Positions 10,142-19,433 of a stretch of DNA of 64,000 nucleotides are shown here, in pieces. The DNA comes from Chitinophagaceae bacterium (GTDB taxonomy: Bacteria; Bacteroidota; Bacteroidia; Chitinophagales; Chitinophagaceae): NCBI GenBank assembly GCA_947454235.1, contig CANGIY010000001.1:434001-498000 (forward strand), given 5' to 3'. The position numbers and the translations under genes were made by a program. How positions within the stretch are numbered: the stretch's first letter is position 1; every line of letters starts with the position of its first letter. The notes under the pieces are model-generated. The model was not told the origin of the DNA. It was given only the letters and a program-made list of their open reading frames with translations, and did no database searches.

Positions 10142-10780
10142 ATGCAAGTTGACGTTTTAAATACTAAAGGGGTTAGCACAGGTCGCTCCATCAATCTTCC
10201 GGACGAGATTTTCAACATCACTCCGAATGATCATTGTATTTACCTTTCGGTAAAGCAATATCTGGCAGCACAGCGTCAGGGTACCCACAAAACAAAAACC
10301 CGCGCTGAAGTTAAAGGTTCTTCTAAGAAACTTCACAAACAAAAAGGTACTGGTGGTAGCCGTAAAGGTAACATCAGGAACCCATTGTATAAAGGTGGTG
10401 GTGCCGTTAACGGTCCTCTTCCACACCTCTACAGCTTCAAATTAAATAAGAAAGTAAAAGACATCGCTAAGATGAGTGCGCTTTCTTATAAAGCTCGCGA
10501 AAACAAAATCGTTATCGTTGAAGACATCAACATGGATGCTCCAAAAACAAGCGATTACACAGCGATTCTTGATGCATTGCGTGGACAAGACAGGAAAACA
10601 ATTATGGTTCTTTCTGAAAGAAACGATAATGTTTACTTGAGCAGTCGTAACCTTTGCGATACAAAAACTGTTGTATTGAGCGATTTGAACACTTACGATA
10701 TCACTCATGCTAATAAAGTGATCTTCACTGAAAGCACAGCGAAATTGTTCACTGAGGAATTGGAAGTTGTAGAAGGATAA
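10142..10780 (+). CDS. rplD: 50S ribosomal protein L4
   Basis: 212 residues. It carries the L4 extended-loop signature (KLHKQKGTGGSRKGNIRNP, about residues 60-78) that reaches the peptide exit tunnel. L4 binds 23S rRNA and in enterobacteria represses the S10 operon; whether it does so here cannot be seen. Second gene of the closely spaced rplC-rplD pair. Confidence 0.96.
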   Translation: MQVDVLNTKGVSTGRSINLPDEIFNITPNDHCIYLSVKQYLAAQRQGTHKTKTRAEVKGSSKKLHKQKGTGGSRKGNIRNPLYKGGGAVNGPLPHLYSFKLNKKVKDIAKMSALSYKARENKIVIVEDINMDAPKTSDYTAILDALRGQDRKTIMVLSERNDNVYLSSRNLCDTKTVVLSDLNTYDITHANKVIFTESTAKLFTEELEVVEG

Positions 10781-10840
10781 TTATAAACTAAAACAAAAAT
10801 AGGCCAACGGTTAACTCCTGACGCCTGCAAACTAAATAAA

Positions 10841-11134
10841 ATGAAACTTTCAGACGTGTTGGTAAGGCCGGTAATTACTGAAAAAGTAAACCGCCAAATG
10901 GAGCGTAGCGGTCGCTATACCTTTGTAGTAGGCCACGCTGCTAATAAACTGGAAATCAAAAAAGCAGTAGAAGAATTCTACGGTGTAAAAGTGTCTGATG
11001 TGAACACAATCGTTGTTCCTGCGAAAGCAAAAACACGTTACACAAAAGCAGGATTTCTTTCAGGTAGAAAACCTTCTTACAAGAAAGCTGTAGTTACACT
11101 TTCTGAAGGCGAAACAATTGACCTGTTTGCTTAA
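10841..11134 (+). CDS. rplW: 50S ribosomal protein L23
   Basis: 97 residues with the L23 N-terminus (VLVRPVITEKV) and the motif VSDVNTIVVPAK. L23 sits at the tunnel exit and docks trigger factor and SRP. The start follows an A-rich stretch without a Shine-Dalgarno sequence, as for most genes in this block. Confidence 0.96.
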   Translation: MKLSDVLVRPVITEKVNRQMERSGRYTFVVGHAANKLEIKKAVEEFYGVKVSDVNTIVVPAKAKTRYTKAGFLSGRKPSYKKAVVTLSEGETIDLFA

Positions 11135-11210
11135 TTACCTGAACATATACCATAACGATAAAATAAAAGATGTATAGACCCGGGGCTCCGGGGCAATAAA
11201 TCAAAATAAA

Positions 11211-12044
<834 letters not shown>

Positions 12045-12076
12045 TATTTAACCTGAAAATACTAAGTCAATAACAA

Positions 12077-12346
12077 ATGGCTCGTTCAATTAAAAAAGGC
12101 CCATACGTAGACGCCAATCTGGATCAGAAAGTGGCTGCCATCAACGACGGTAAAACAAAAAGAGGTGTTATCAAAACTTGGAGCCGTCGCAGCACCATCA
12201 CACCTGATTTTGTAGGACATACTTTCGCTGTACATAACGGCAACAAGTTTGTACCGGTGTACGTAACTGAGTACATGGTAGGTCATAAACTCGGTGAGTT
12301 TTCTCCTACTAGGAACTTCAGAGGTCATAGCGGAAGCAAACAATAA
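12077..12346 (+). CDS. rpsS: 30S ribosomal protein S19
   Basis: 89 residues starting [12 protein letters not shown], with the S19 motifs [14 protein letters not shown] and [15 protein letters not shown]. It forms a complex with S13 in the 30S head and contacts the A-site tRNA region. It lies 32 bases after rplB. Confidence 0.97.
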   Translation: MARSIKKGPYVDANLDQKVAAINDGKTKRGVIKTWSRRSTITPDFVGHTFAVHNGNKFVPVYVTEYMVGHKLGEFSPTRNFRGHSGSKQ

Positions 12347-12450
12347 TTCAGGTTATTCAACTAATAATCTTTCAATCCGCTCTGGCGGGTAACTTTAAAA
12401 ATTAAATTGAAGTCCGGTAAATTCCGGTGTCAATATAAAAGAAATAAAAA

Positions 12451-12840
12451 ATGGAAGCTGTAGCTCGCTTACGTAATTGTCCAACCTCACCGCGCAAGAT
12501 GCGTCTTTTGGCTGATCTTGTACGTGGAAAAGGTATAGAAAATGCCCTGAATACACTTAAGTTCAGTGCAAAACATCCTTCAGTGCCACTCGAGAAACTT
12601 GTGTTGAGTGCTGTAGCAAACTGGAGAGTAAAAAATGAAGGTGTTGACCTGGCAGAAGCCAATCTGTTCATTAAAACAATATTTGTTGACGGTGGTCGTG
12701 TTCTTAAAAGGATGCGTCCTGCTCCACAAGGAAGGGCTTATCGCGTACGTAAACGTAGCAACCACGTTACAGTAGTTGTTGACAGCCGTAACAAAGCAGC
12801 TCATCTGGATGTTAACCAAGAAAGCGAATCAAACGCATAG
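12451..12840 (+). CDS. rplV: 50S ribosomal protein L22
   Basis: 129 residues. It has the L22 core ([19 protein letters not shown]) and the beta-hairpin segment [19 protein letters not shown], which lines the exit tunnel constriction where macrolide-resistance mutations are found in other bacteria. A short hairpin (CCGC/GCGG, 12377-12388) lies in the gap upstream. Confidence 0.96.
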   Translation: MEAVARLRNCPTSPRKMRLLADLVRGKGIENALNTLKFSAKHPSVPLEKLVLSAVANWRVKNEGVDLAEANLFIKTIFVDGGRVLKRMRPAPQGRAYRVRKRSNHVTVVVDSRNKAAHLDVNQESESNA

Positions 12841-12877
12841 TAAACCAACATTTCAAAAATAATTCAATAATATACAA

Positions 12878-13702
12878 ATGGGTCAAAAGGCTAATCCTAT
12901 AGGTAACAGGTTGGGTATCATCCGTGGCTGGGATTCAATGTGGTTTGGTGAGAAGAAAGACTTCGGAGCAAAGCTCGTTGAAGATCATAAAATCCGCACC
13001 TACCTCAATGCTCGTATTAACAAAGGTGGCATTGCCAAAATTGTAATTGAGCGCACTTTAGGTAAACTTATCATTACTATTCATACATCTAAACCTGGTA
13101 TCATTATCGGTAAAGGTGGAACTGAAGTTGACCGTATTAAAGAAGAGTTGAAGAAGCTCGCTAAGAAAGACGACGTTCAGATCAATATTCACGAGGTTCG
13201 TCGCCCAGAAGTGGATGCGATGATTGTAGGTGATACTATCTGCCGTCAAATCGAAGGCCGTGTTTCTTACAAAAGGGCTATTAAAATGGCTATCACTACC
13301 GCTATGAGAATGGGTGCTGAAGGTATCAAGATCAAAGCTAGCGGAAGGTTGAATGGTGCTGAAATCGCTCGTTCTGAAGAATTCAAACAAGGACGTACTC
13401 CTCTTCATACATACAGAATGGATATCGATTATGCTTCTGTATATGCAATGACTGTTTACGGAAAAATCGGTTTGAAAATTTGGATCTGTAGAGGTGAAGT
13501 TCTCGGTCAAAGAGAATTGAATCCTAACTTCTCAGCAAGTTCTGATGCTCGCGGCAATGGCCGTCCTGGATCATTCGCTGGTGCTGAAGGTGGCAGAGAC
13601 AATCGTCGTGGCGGTGGCCGTGGCGGCGACCGTGACCGTGGTGGTCGTGGTAAAGGTGGTGATCGCGGTGGCGATCGTCGCGGTGGTGGCAACAAAGCGT
13701 AG
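12878..13702 (+). CDS. rpsC: 30S ribosomal protein S3 with Arg/Gly-rich C-terminal tail
   Basis: 274 residues. The KH domain ([18 protein letters not shown], about residues 73-90) and the S3 C-terminal domain ([11 protein letters not shown]) are intact. S3 lines the mRNA entry channel and contributes to ribosomal helicase activity. After about residue 220 comes an RGG/RGD-rich low-complexity tail of about 55 residues ([19 protein letters not shown]). It is likely disordered, positively charged and RNA-binding. The tail is encoded by repetitive CGT/GGT/GGC codons and accounts for the extra length over a typical S3 of about 210-250 residues. Confidence 0.96.
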   Translation: MGQKANPIGNRLGIIRGWDSMWFGEKKDFGAKLVEDHKIRTYLNARINKGGIAKIVIERTLGKLIITIHTSKPGIIIGKGGTEVDRIKEELKKLAKKDDVQINIHEVRRPEVDAMIVGDTICRQIEGRVSYKRAIKMAITTAMRMGAEGIKIKASGRLNGAEIARSEEFKQGRTPLHTYRMDIDYASVYAMTVYGKIGLKIWICRGEVLGQRELNPNFSASSDARGNGRPGSFAGAEGGRDNRRGGGRGGDRDRGGRGKGGDRGGDRRGGGNKA

Positions 13703-13757
13703 TCCCCATAATAGAATCAGGTTTAAATAATTTTTTTAGCAAAATAATCTTGTAACA

Positions 13758-14180
13758 ATGTTACAGCCGAAAAAAGCAAAGCACAGGAAAGCGCATAAAG
13801 GAAGAATCAAAGGCAACGCACAACGTGGTGCAACCGTAGCATTCGGTACTTTTGGTCTGAAAGCGCTTGAGCCAAAATGGATCACTAACCGCCAAATCGA
13901 AGCTGCTCGTCAGGCAATGACTCGTGAGATGAAGCGTGAGGGTAAAGTTTGGATTCGTATATTCCCTGACAAACCAATTACTCGCAAACCTGCGGAAGTA
14001 AGGATGGGTAAAGGTAAAGGTAGTCTTGAATTCTGGGCTGCTGTTGTTAAGCCAGGAATGATGTTGTTCGAAGCTGAAGGTGTTCCGGTAGAAGTTGCAC
14101 GCGCTGCAATGGAGCTTGCTGCACAAAAGCTTCCGATCAAAACAAAATTCATTGTTCGCCACGATTACGTAGAAGCGTAG
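13758..14180 (+). CDS. rplP: 50S ribosomal protein L16
   Basis: 140 residues beginning [16 protein letters not shown], with [22 protein letters not shown] near residues 74-95. L16 organises the A site and peptidyl-transferase region of the 50S subunit. It starts 55 bases after rpsC; rpmC follows after 44 bases. Confidence 0.97.
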   Translation: MLQPKKAKHRKAHKGRIKGNAQRGATVAFGTFGLKALEPKWITNRQIEAARQAMTREMKREGKVWIRIFPDKPITRKPAEVRMGKGKGSLEFWAAVVKPGMMLFEAEGVPVEVARAAMELAAQKLPIKTKFIVRHDYVEA

Positions 14181-14224
14181 TAGTGTAGGCAAAATATTTC
14201 GCCAAAAAGCAAAACAGAAATAAA

Positions 14225-14428
14225 ATGGCTAAAGTAAAAAATCACGACTATCGTTCATTAGATAATAGTGGCTTGAATGAAAAGATTGGTGAAGAAGAGA
14301 TGCGCATGAAAAGAACTAAGTTCACACATGCTGCAAATCCGATTGAGAACCCACTTTCAATCAAAATGATGCGCAGGCAAATTGCCCGTATGAAAACAGA
14401 AATCCGTAAAAGGGAGTTAGGTCTCTAA
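14225..14428 (+). CDS. rpmC: 50S ribosomal protein L29
   Basis: 67 residues, mostly two alpha helices, with the L29 hallmark [15 protein letters not shown] near the C-terminus. It lies next to L23 at the tunnel exit. It is in the expected position between rplP and rpsQ and starts after the A-rich stretch AAATAAAATG. Confidence 0.95.
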   Translation: MAKVKNHDYRSLDNSGLNEKIGEEEMRMKRTKFTHAANPIENPLSIKMMRRQIARMKTEIRKRELGL

Positions 14429-14448
14429 TAAATATATTATTGTCCGTT

Positions 14449-14709
14449 ATGACAACAGCAAGGAAAAACAGAAAGACTCGTATAGGGATCGTTGCAAGCA
14501 GTAAAATGGAAAAATCCATTACTGTAAAAGTTGAGCGTAAAGTGAAACACCCGATGTACGGTAAATTCGTTAAAAAAACTAAGAGCTTCCACGCTCACGA
14601 CGAACTCAACACAGCCGGCGCAGGTGACGTTGTTCGTATTATGGAAACGCGTCCTTTGAGTAAAACCAAAAGATGGCGCCTAGTAGAAATTATTGAAAAA
14701 GCTAAGTAA
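14449..14709 (+). CDS. rpsQ: 30S ribosomal protein S17
   Basis: 86 residues starting [20 protein letters not shown], with the S17 motifs [20 protein letters not shown] and [16 protein letters not shown]. It is a primary 16S rRNA-binding protein of the 30S body. The ATG at 14449 is chosen over an in-frame TTG at 14440, which would add only three residues and shorten the gap to rpmC. rplN follows 9 bases later. Confidence 0.96.
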   Translation: MTTARKNRKTRIGIVASSKMEKSITVKVERKVKHPMYGKFVKKTKSFHAHDELNTAGAGDVVRIMETRPLSKTKRWRLVEIIEKAK

Positions 14710-14718
14710 CTTTTTAGA

Positions 14719-15087
14719 ATGATACAGCAAGAATCCAGGCTCAATGTAGCTGATAATAGTGGTGCAAAAGAAGTTCTTTGTATCCGCGTTCTGGGGAACT
14801 CAGGGCAAGACTATGCTGGTATTGGCGATAAAATCGTTGTTACCGTAAAAGATGCTATCCCCGGTGGTAATATGAAGAAAGGTACCGTTTCAAAAGCGGT
14901 TATCGTACGCACTAAAAATAAGTTGCGTCGTCGCGACGGCTCTTACATCAATTTCGATGATAATGCTGTTGTATTACTCAACAACTCCGATGACCCAAGG
15001 GGTACACGTATCTTCGGCCCTGTTGCCCGTGAACTACGTGATAAAGGCTATATGAAAATAGTTTCATTGGCCCCTGAAGTATTGTAA
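14719..15087 (+). CDS. rplN: 50S ribosomal protein L14
   Basis: 122 residues beginning [18 protein letters not shown]. Full length, with the conserved segment [28 protein letters not shown]14 forms an intersubunit bridge with 16S rRNA helix 44. A promoter-like element immediately follows the stop codon. Confidence 0.97.
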   Translation: MIQQESRLNVADNSGAKEVLCIRVLGNSGQDYAGIGDKIVVTVKDAIPGGNMKKGTVSKAVIVRTKNKLRRRDGSYINFDDNAVVLLNNSDDPRGTRIFGPVARELRDKGYMKIVSLAPEVL

Positions 15088-15096
15088 AATTTGTTG

Positions 15097-15104
15097 TACC
15101 TTTG
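15097..15104 (+). promoter_or_regulatory. internal promoter-like element TACCTTTG between rplN and rplX
   Basis: The octamer TACCTTTG followed by CAGCCC is identical to the -7 element of the operon promoter at 9058-9065, including most of the downstream bases. It lies in the 67-base rplN-rplX gap, about 50 bases before the GTG of rplX. Confidence 0.5.
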
Positions 15105-15154
15105 CAGCCCGATTTTTTCGGAGGCAAATTTTCAACTCTTAACTGATAATAAAA

Positions 15155-15493
15155 GTGAAACAGAGATTTAAACCAAAGTTCAATATCAAGAAAGGCGATA
15201 ACGTTGTTGTTATTGCTGGCGATGATAAAGATCGTTCAACACCGCATCAGGTGTTGGCTGTTTATCCTCAAAAGGGCCGTGTGCTAATTGAAGGAGTAAA
15301 CATGGTGACTAAACACCTGAAACCAAACGCTCAAAACCCACAGGGTAGCATCGTTCAGGAAGAAGCACCTATCAACATCTCAAACGTAATGCTTTGGGAT
15401 TCAAAAGCAAATGCACCTGTACGCGTGAAACGCGCTCGTACTGAAAATGGTTTTTCACGTATTTCTAAAAAATCCGGGGAGGTAATCAAGTAA
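15155..15493 (+). CDS. rplX: 50S ribosomal protein L24
   Basis: 112 residues with the KOW motif [15 protein letters not shown] near residues 12-26 and the L24 segment [11 protein letters not shown]24 initiates 50S assembly. Translation begins at GTG (15155); no in-frame ATG fits the conserved N-terminus ([14 protein letters not shown]). Its stop overlaps the rplE start by one base (TAATG), suggesting translational coupling. Confidence 0.95.
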   Translation: MKQRFKPKFNIKKGDNVVVIAGDDKDRSTPHQVLAVYPQKGRVLIEGVNMVTKHLKPNAQNPQGSIVQEEAPINISNVMLWDSKANAPVRVKRARTENGFSRISKKSGEVIK

Positions 15494-16065
15494 TGTCAAC
15501 CACTACATACAAGCCTAGGCTTCAGACTAAATACCGTGAACAGGTAGTGCCTGCGCTGATGAAGAAATTCGGGTACAAAACAGTAATGGAGTGCCCACGT
15601 TTGGTTAAAATATGTCTTAACCAAGGCGTTAAAGGTTCAGTTTCTGATAAGAAAATGATTGATGATGCAGTTAACGAAATGACTACAATCAGTGGTCAGA
15701 AAGCTGTGCCAACAATGTCTAAAAAAGATATTTCGAACTTCAAATTGCGTAAGAACATGCCAATTGGCACTCGCGTAACTTTGAGGCACGTGAATATGTT
15801 CGAATTCATGGATCGTTTCATCTCTGTTTCTTTGCCACGTGTTCGTGACTTTAAAGGTATCAGTGAGAAATCTTTTGATGGTCGTGGTAACTATACAATG
15901 GGTATCACAGAGCAAATCATCTTCCCTGAAATCAATATCGATAAACTTCCTCGCATCAGCGGTATGGATATCACTTTCGTGACTACTGCTAAGACGAACG
16001 AAGAAGCATTCGAATTGTTGAAGGAAATGGGTATGCCATTCAAATCAATGGAGAAAACCGGATAG
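15493..16065 (+). CDS. rplE: 50S ribosomal protein L5
   Basis: 190 residues with the L5 motifs [14 protein letters not shown] and [29 protein letters not shown] (the conserved GxGNYxxGxxEQ stretch, about residues 118-140). L5 binds 5S rRNA and contacts the P-site tRNA. It shares one base with the rplX stop codon. Confidence 0.96.
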   Translation: MSTTTYKPRLQTKYREQVVPALMKKFGYKTVMECPRLVKICLNQGVKGSVSDKKMIDDAVNEMTTISGQKAVPTMSKKDISNFKLRKNMPIGTRVTLRHVNMFEFMDRFISVSLPRVRDFKGISEKSFDGRGNYTMGITEQIIFPEINIDKLPRISGMDITFVTTAKTNEEAFELLKEMGMPFKSMEKTG

Positions 16066-16108
16066 TATTTAATCAGAAAAGTTTCAAGCTAAGAAATAAT
16101 AAAATAGT

Positions 16109-16378
16109 ATGGCTAAAGAATCAGTAAAAGCCCGTCAACGCAAGCGCGAGAAAATGGTTGCTAAATTTGCAGCTAAAAGAGCAGCTTTGAAAGAAGCTGG
16201 TGACTACGCAGGACTTGACAAATTACCAAAAAACGCTTCACCGGTAAGGTTGAGGAACAGGTGCCAGATTTCAGGTCGCCCACGTGGTTACATGAGGCAT
16301 TTTGGTATTTGCCGCGTTACTTTCCGCGATATGGCGCTTGATGGTAAAATACCCGGTGTTAAAAAAGCAAGCTGGTAA
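16109..16378 (+). CDS. rpsN: 30S ribosomal protein S14 (zinc-free long form)
   Basis: 89 residues with the C-terminal S14 signature [25 protein letters not shown]. Only two cysteines are present and no CxxC pair, so this is the long C-minus form that does not need zinc. It assembles in the 30S head near S3 and S10. A structured 93-base gap separates it from rpsH. Confidence 0.96.
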   Translation: MAKESVKARQRKREKMVAKFAAKRAALKEAGDYAGLDKLPKNASPVRLRNRCQISGRPRGYMRHFGICRVTFRDMALDGKIPGVKKASW

Positions 16379-16379
16379 G

Positions 16380-16437
16380 TCCTTTCCACCAACGTTGGTA
16401 AGGATACGTCTCTAGGTCAGTTGCAAAACTGAAACCC
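16380..16437 (+). promoter_or_regulatory. structured mRNA element upstream of rpsH (two hairpins)
   Basis: In the rpsN-rpsH gap, TCCTT/AAGGA flanks a perfect 12-bp palindrome ACCAACGTTGGT (16388-16399). A second stem-loop follows: GGT-CAGTT-GCAA-AACTG-AA-ACC at 16415-16437, with a GCAA tetraloop and a two-A bulge. No T-run follows, so this is not a terminator. It could be a binding site for a ribosomal protein such as S8; that is inference. Confidence 0.4.
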
Positions 16438-16471
16438 GATACAAATAATTTATAAAATCTAAACAAAAACA

Positions 16472-16870
16472 ATGGTTACAGATCCAATTGCAGATTTACT
16501 TACCCGAATCAGGAACGCCCAAATGGCACGTCATCGTATCGTGGAAATTCCTGCATCAAATGTTAAAAAACGCATCACTGAAATTTTGTACGAAAAAGGC
16601 TACATCCTTAAGTACAGGTTTGAAGAAGATAACAAACAAGGCATCATTAAAATAGCTCTTAAATACGACCCGCAAACTAAAGAACCTGCTATCAAATCAC
16701 TCGAAAGGGTAAGCCGTCCAGGTCTCCGTCAGTACGCTAAGCCTTCTGAAATCAGAAGAGTACAAAGTGGTTTGGGTATCGCAATCATTTCTACTTCTAA
16801 AGGTCTTATGACTGATAAAGAGGCTAAGCAAATGAATGTTGGTGGCGAAGTAATGTGCAATATCTATTAA
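16472..16870 (+). CDS. rpsH: 30S ribosomal protein S8
   Basis: 132 residues: N-terminus [16 protein letters not shown] and the C-terminal S8 signature [25 protein letters not shown]. It is a primary 16S rRNA-binding protein of the platform and in E. coli the autogenous repressor of the spc operon. The hairpins just upstream are candidate target structures. Confidence 0.97.
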   Translation: MVTDPIADLLTRIRNAQMARHRIVEIPASNVKKRITEILYEKGYILKYRFEEDNKQGIIKIALKYDPQTKEPAIKSLERVSRPGLRQYAKPSEIRRVQSGLGIAIISTSKGLMTDKEAKQMNVGGEVMCNIY

Positions 16871-16950
16871 TTTAATTTTTTCAATAAGCTGGCTGATAAT
16901 CTAAGTTTGCTATACGGTAACTGAATACAGCCAGGTCAAAAATAACATAC

Positions 16951-17505
16951 ATGTCTCGTATAGGTAAAAAACCAATCGAACTTCCAAAAGGAGTAACACT
17001 TACAGTATCTTCAGCAAATGAACTTTCTGTAAAAGGCCCTAAAGGCGAATTGAAACAAGCTATCGACCGCGATATTAAGGTTGAAGTTAATGGTAATGAA
17101 GTTAATGTAACTCGTCCTACAGATCAAATCAGGCACAGAGCTTTACACGGTCTTTACCGTTCTTTGGTTGCTAACATGGTTAAAGGTGTTACTGACGGTT
17201 TCAAAAGAGAATTAGAGTTGGTTGGTGTGGGTTATCGTGCTGCTGTTAACGGAGATTTGATTGATCTTGCTCTCGGTTATTCGCACAACATTATCATGGA
17301 GTTGCCTAAAGAAATTAAAGCTACGGCAATTGCTGAAAAAGGTCAAAACCCAAGAATTATCCTTGAATCAAATGACAAACAATTGCTTGGCGCTTTTGCT
17401 GCTAAGTTAAGGAGCCTTCGTAAACCAGAGCCTTACAAAGGTAAAGGTGTTAGATACTCTGACGAAATTGTACGTCGTAAAGCCGGTAAGTCAGCTGGTA
17501 AATAA
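16951..17505 (+). CDS. rplF: 50S ribosomal protein L6
   Basis: 184 residues starting MSRIGKKPIELPKGV. It has two tandem L6 folds and the C-terminal signature PEPYKGKGVRYSDEIVRRKAGK. It sits near the GTPase-associated centre and the sarcin-ricin loop. The gene ends six bases before a strong hairpin at 17511. Confidence 0.97.
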   Translation: MSRIGKKPIELPKGVTLTVSSANELSVKGPKGELKQAIDRDIKVEVNGNEVNVTRPTDQIRHRALHGLYRSLVANMVKGVTDGFKRELELVGVGYRAAVNGDLIDLALGYSHNIIMELPKEIKATAIAEKGQNPRIILESNDKQLLGAFAAKLRSLRKPEPYKGKGVRYSDEIVRRKAGKSAGK

Positions 17506-17510
17506 TATTA

Positions 17511-17548
17511 AACTGTTACCGCCTTTCAATAAGACGGTAACAGTTTTT
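17511..17548 (+). terminator. terminator-like hairpin between rplF and rplR
   Basis: A perfect 11-bp stem AACTGTTACCG (17511-17521) pairs with CGGTAACAGTT (17535-17545) around a 13-base loop and is followed by TTTC. The T-run is short, so it may be a partial terminator, a processing site or an mRNA stabiliser. Confidence 0.5.
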
Positions 17549-17613
17549 CAAACATTAATTAATAAATACTCGGTAGCCGCTTAAGGGCGAGCCCGTAAAA
17601 CATAAGAAAGAAT

Positions 17614-17973
17614 ATGTCAACTGATAAAAAAGTATTGCGTCGTCAGAAATTACGTTGGCGCATCAGGGCAAAAGTATCTGGTACTGCTCAAAAGCCAAGA
17701 TTGTCGGTTTTTAGAAGTAACACAGATATTTATGTTCAATTGATTGATGATGTTAATGGCGTTACATTGGCTTCAGCAAATTCTAGGATGAAAGATATCG
17801 CTGCACACGCTGGCAACAAAGTTGAGAAATCAGCTATGGTTGGCAAAGCTCTTGCACAAAAAGCATTATCTCTCGGAATCGAAAATTGCATTTTTGATCG
17901 TGGTGGTTATCTTTATCATGGAAGGGTTAAGTCAGTAGCTGACGGAGCTCGTGAAGGAGGGTTGAAATTCTAA
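17614..17973 (+). CDS. rplR: 50S ribosomal protein L18
   Basis: 119 residues with the L18 motifs [18 protein letters not shown] and [24 protein letters not shown]. It binds 5S rRNA in the central protuberance. It follows a 108-base gap containing the hairpin at 17511, so its expression depends on read-through or on an unseen promoter. Confidence 0.97.
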   Translation: MSTDKKVLRRQKLRWRIRAKVSGTAQKPRLSVFRSNTDIYVQLIDDVNGVTLASANSRMKDIAAHAGNKVEKSAMVGKALAQKALSLGIENCIFDRGGYLYHGRVKSVADGAREGGLKF

Positions 17974-18040
17974 TTAATCATTAAAAAAATAGTTTGCAAC
18001 AGCTACGGATACATTAGGTAGTGAAGCAAATAATAAGTAT

Positions 18041-18556
18041 ATGAAAGGAACATTAAATCGCGTAAAAGGGGGAGACCTCGAACTTACAGAAAAAGTTGTA
18101 GCCATCAACCGTGTTGTTAAAACAACTAAAGGTGGCCGTGCGTTCAGCTTTTCAGCCCTGGTGGTTGTAGGTAACGGAAACGGTGTTGTTGGTCATGGCC
18201 TCGGTAAAGCGAAAGAAGTACAAGAAGCTATCACTAAAGGTATCGATGACGCTAAGAAAAATTTGATTCGCGTTCCGGTAATGCGTGGTACTATCCCTCA
18301 CGAGCAATTGGCGAAAGCTGGTGCTGCTAAAGTGTTGATTAAGCCTGCTGCACACGGTACAGGTGTAATCGCTGGTGGTAGTATGCGTGCAGTTCTTGAG
18401 GCTGCAGGTGTCACTGATATCTTGTCAAAATCACTCGGTTCTGCTAATCCGCACAACGTGGTTAAAGCAACAGTTCAAGCACTTGCTTTGTTGCGTGAAC
18501 CGGTTGCAGTTGCTAAACAACGCAACATTAGCCTTAAGAGAGTATTTAACGGCTAA
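18041..18556 (+). CDS. rpsE: 30S ribosomal protein S5
   Basis: 171 residues with the S5 N-terminal dsRBD-like domain ([20 protein letters not shown], then [13 protein letters not shown]) and the C-terminal domain [20 protein letters not shown]5 acts in decoding fidelity and lines the mRNA entry channel with S3 and S4. Confidence 0.97.
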   Translation: MKGTLNRVKGGDLELTEKVVAINRVVKTTKGGRAFSFSALVVVGNGNGVVGHGLGKAKEVQEAITKGIDDAKKNLIRVPVMRGTIPHEQLAKAGAAKVLIKPAAHGTGVIAGGSMRAVLEAAGVTDILSKSLGSANPHNVVKATVQALALLREPVAVAKQRNISLKRVFNG

Positions 18557-18598
18557 TTTTCAGGAAAAACCTTTATTAACTTCTGAATCATACAAATT

Positions 18599-18778
18599 AT
18601 GTCTAAAATAAAAATTACACAGGTAAAAAGCGGTATCGATCGTATGGCGAAACAAAAGCGTACGCTCGTAGCATTGGGCCTGCGCAAAATGCACCAGTCT
18701 GTAGAAGTTGAAGAAACTCCACAGATCAAGGGTATGGTGAAAGCTGTGCATCACCTTGTAAAAGTTGAAAACATTTAA
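18599..18778 (+). CDS. rpmD: 50S ribosomal protein L30
   Basis: A short frame of 59 residues beginning MSKIKITQVKSGIDR. It contains KRTLVALGLRKMHQSVEVE and VHHLVKVEN, which match the bacterial short-form L30 fold. It is in the canonical spc position between rpsE and rplO, 42 bases after rpsE. A terminator-like hairpin follows at 18807. Confidence 0.95.
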   Translation: MSKIKITQVKSGIDRMAKQKRTLVALGLRKMHQSVEVEETPQIKGMVKAVHHLVKVENI

Positions 18779-18806
18779 TTCTTTCCGGTTGGAGAGGTTG
18801 CAAAAT

Positions 18807-18836
18807 AAGCTTGTTCGAACAACAAGCTTCTTTTCA
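18807..18836 (+). terminator. terminator-like hairpin between rpmD and rplO
   Basis: The 9-bp stem AAGCTTGTT (18807-18815) pairs with AACAAGCTT (18821-18829) around CGAAC and is followed by CTTTTCATTT. The tail is an imperfect T-tract, so termination efficiency is uncertain. Confidence 0.45.
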
Positions 18837-18905
18837 TTTAATAAAAATATTTTTTAATCAATTTGCGAGCGGTTTGTGATTCCGCGCAAGTCAAAAAATC
18901 AAAGT

Positions 18906-19352
18906 ATGCAATTACACAATTTAAGTCCTGCTGAAGGTTCAGTAAAACAGACAAAACGTATTGGTCGCGGTGAAGGTAGCGGTCACGGTGGTACTTCAAC
19001 AAGAGGTAACAAAGGTCAACAAGGTCGTACCGGTCACAAAAACAAGAAAGGACACGAAGGTGGTCAGATGCCAATTCAGCGTCGTATGCCAAAACGTGGT
19101 TTCATTAATCCGTTCCGCGTTGAGTACAAAGTGTTCAACTTGAACCAAGTAGAATTCCTGACTGAAAAATACGGTTTGAGCGAATTCTCATTGGAGCAAC
19201 TTTACATCAATGGTTTGATTAACCGTACTGATGTTGTAAAAATTCTTGCTGAAGGAGAAATTAAAGCTGCAGTTACTTTTAAAGTTAACAAAGCATCAGC
19301 TAAAGCACAGGAAGCAATTAAAGCTGCCGGTGGATCTATCGAATTGATTTAA
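18906..19352 (+). CDS. rplO: 50S ribosomal protein L15
   Basis: 148 residues with the Gly/Arg/Lys-rich L15 N-terminus (GRGEGSGHGGTSTRGNKGQ) and MPIQRRMPKRGF. L15 is a late-assembly 23S rRNA protein. The ATG at 18906 (MQLHNLSPAEGS) matches the family start; an in-frame GTG at 18876 would add ten unconserved residues. It is followed by a strong terminator-like hairpin before secY. Confidence 0.97.
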   Translation: MQLHNLSPAEGSVKQTKRIGRGEGSGHGGTSTRGNKGQQGRTGHKNKKGHEGGQMPIQRRMPKRGFINPFRVEYKVFNLNQVEFLTEKYGLSEFSLEQLYINGLINRTDVVKILAEGEIKAAVTFKVNKASAKAQEAIKAAGGSIELI

Positions 19353-19362
19353 CAGATTTAAC

Positions 19363-19402
19363 GACGCATTTTTTTGGTAAAATGCGTCTTTTTCTGTTTT
19401 TT
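19363..19402 (+). terminator. strong terminator-like hairpin between rplO and secY
   Basis: A 10-bp stem GACGCATTTT (19363-19372) pairs with AAAATGCGTC (19379-19388) around a six-base loop and runs into TTTTTCTGTTTTTT. By form this is a full rho-independent terminator inside the canonical spc gene order. Confidence 0.7.
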
Positions 19403-19433
19403 CGCATTTTCCAATTTTCAAATAAATTCTCCT

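Noticed and set aside
10157-10708. Minus-strand frames across rplD
   Set aside because: Antisense to a fully conserved ribosomal protein gene; no independent start signals.
13507-13742. Pro/Arg-rich and His/Arg-rich minus-strand frames opposite the end of rpsC
   Set aside because: They are antisense shadows of the repetitive RGG-coding tail of S3.
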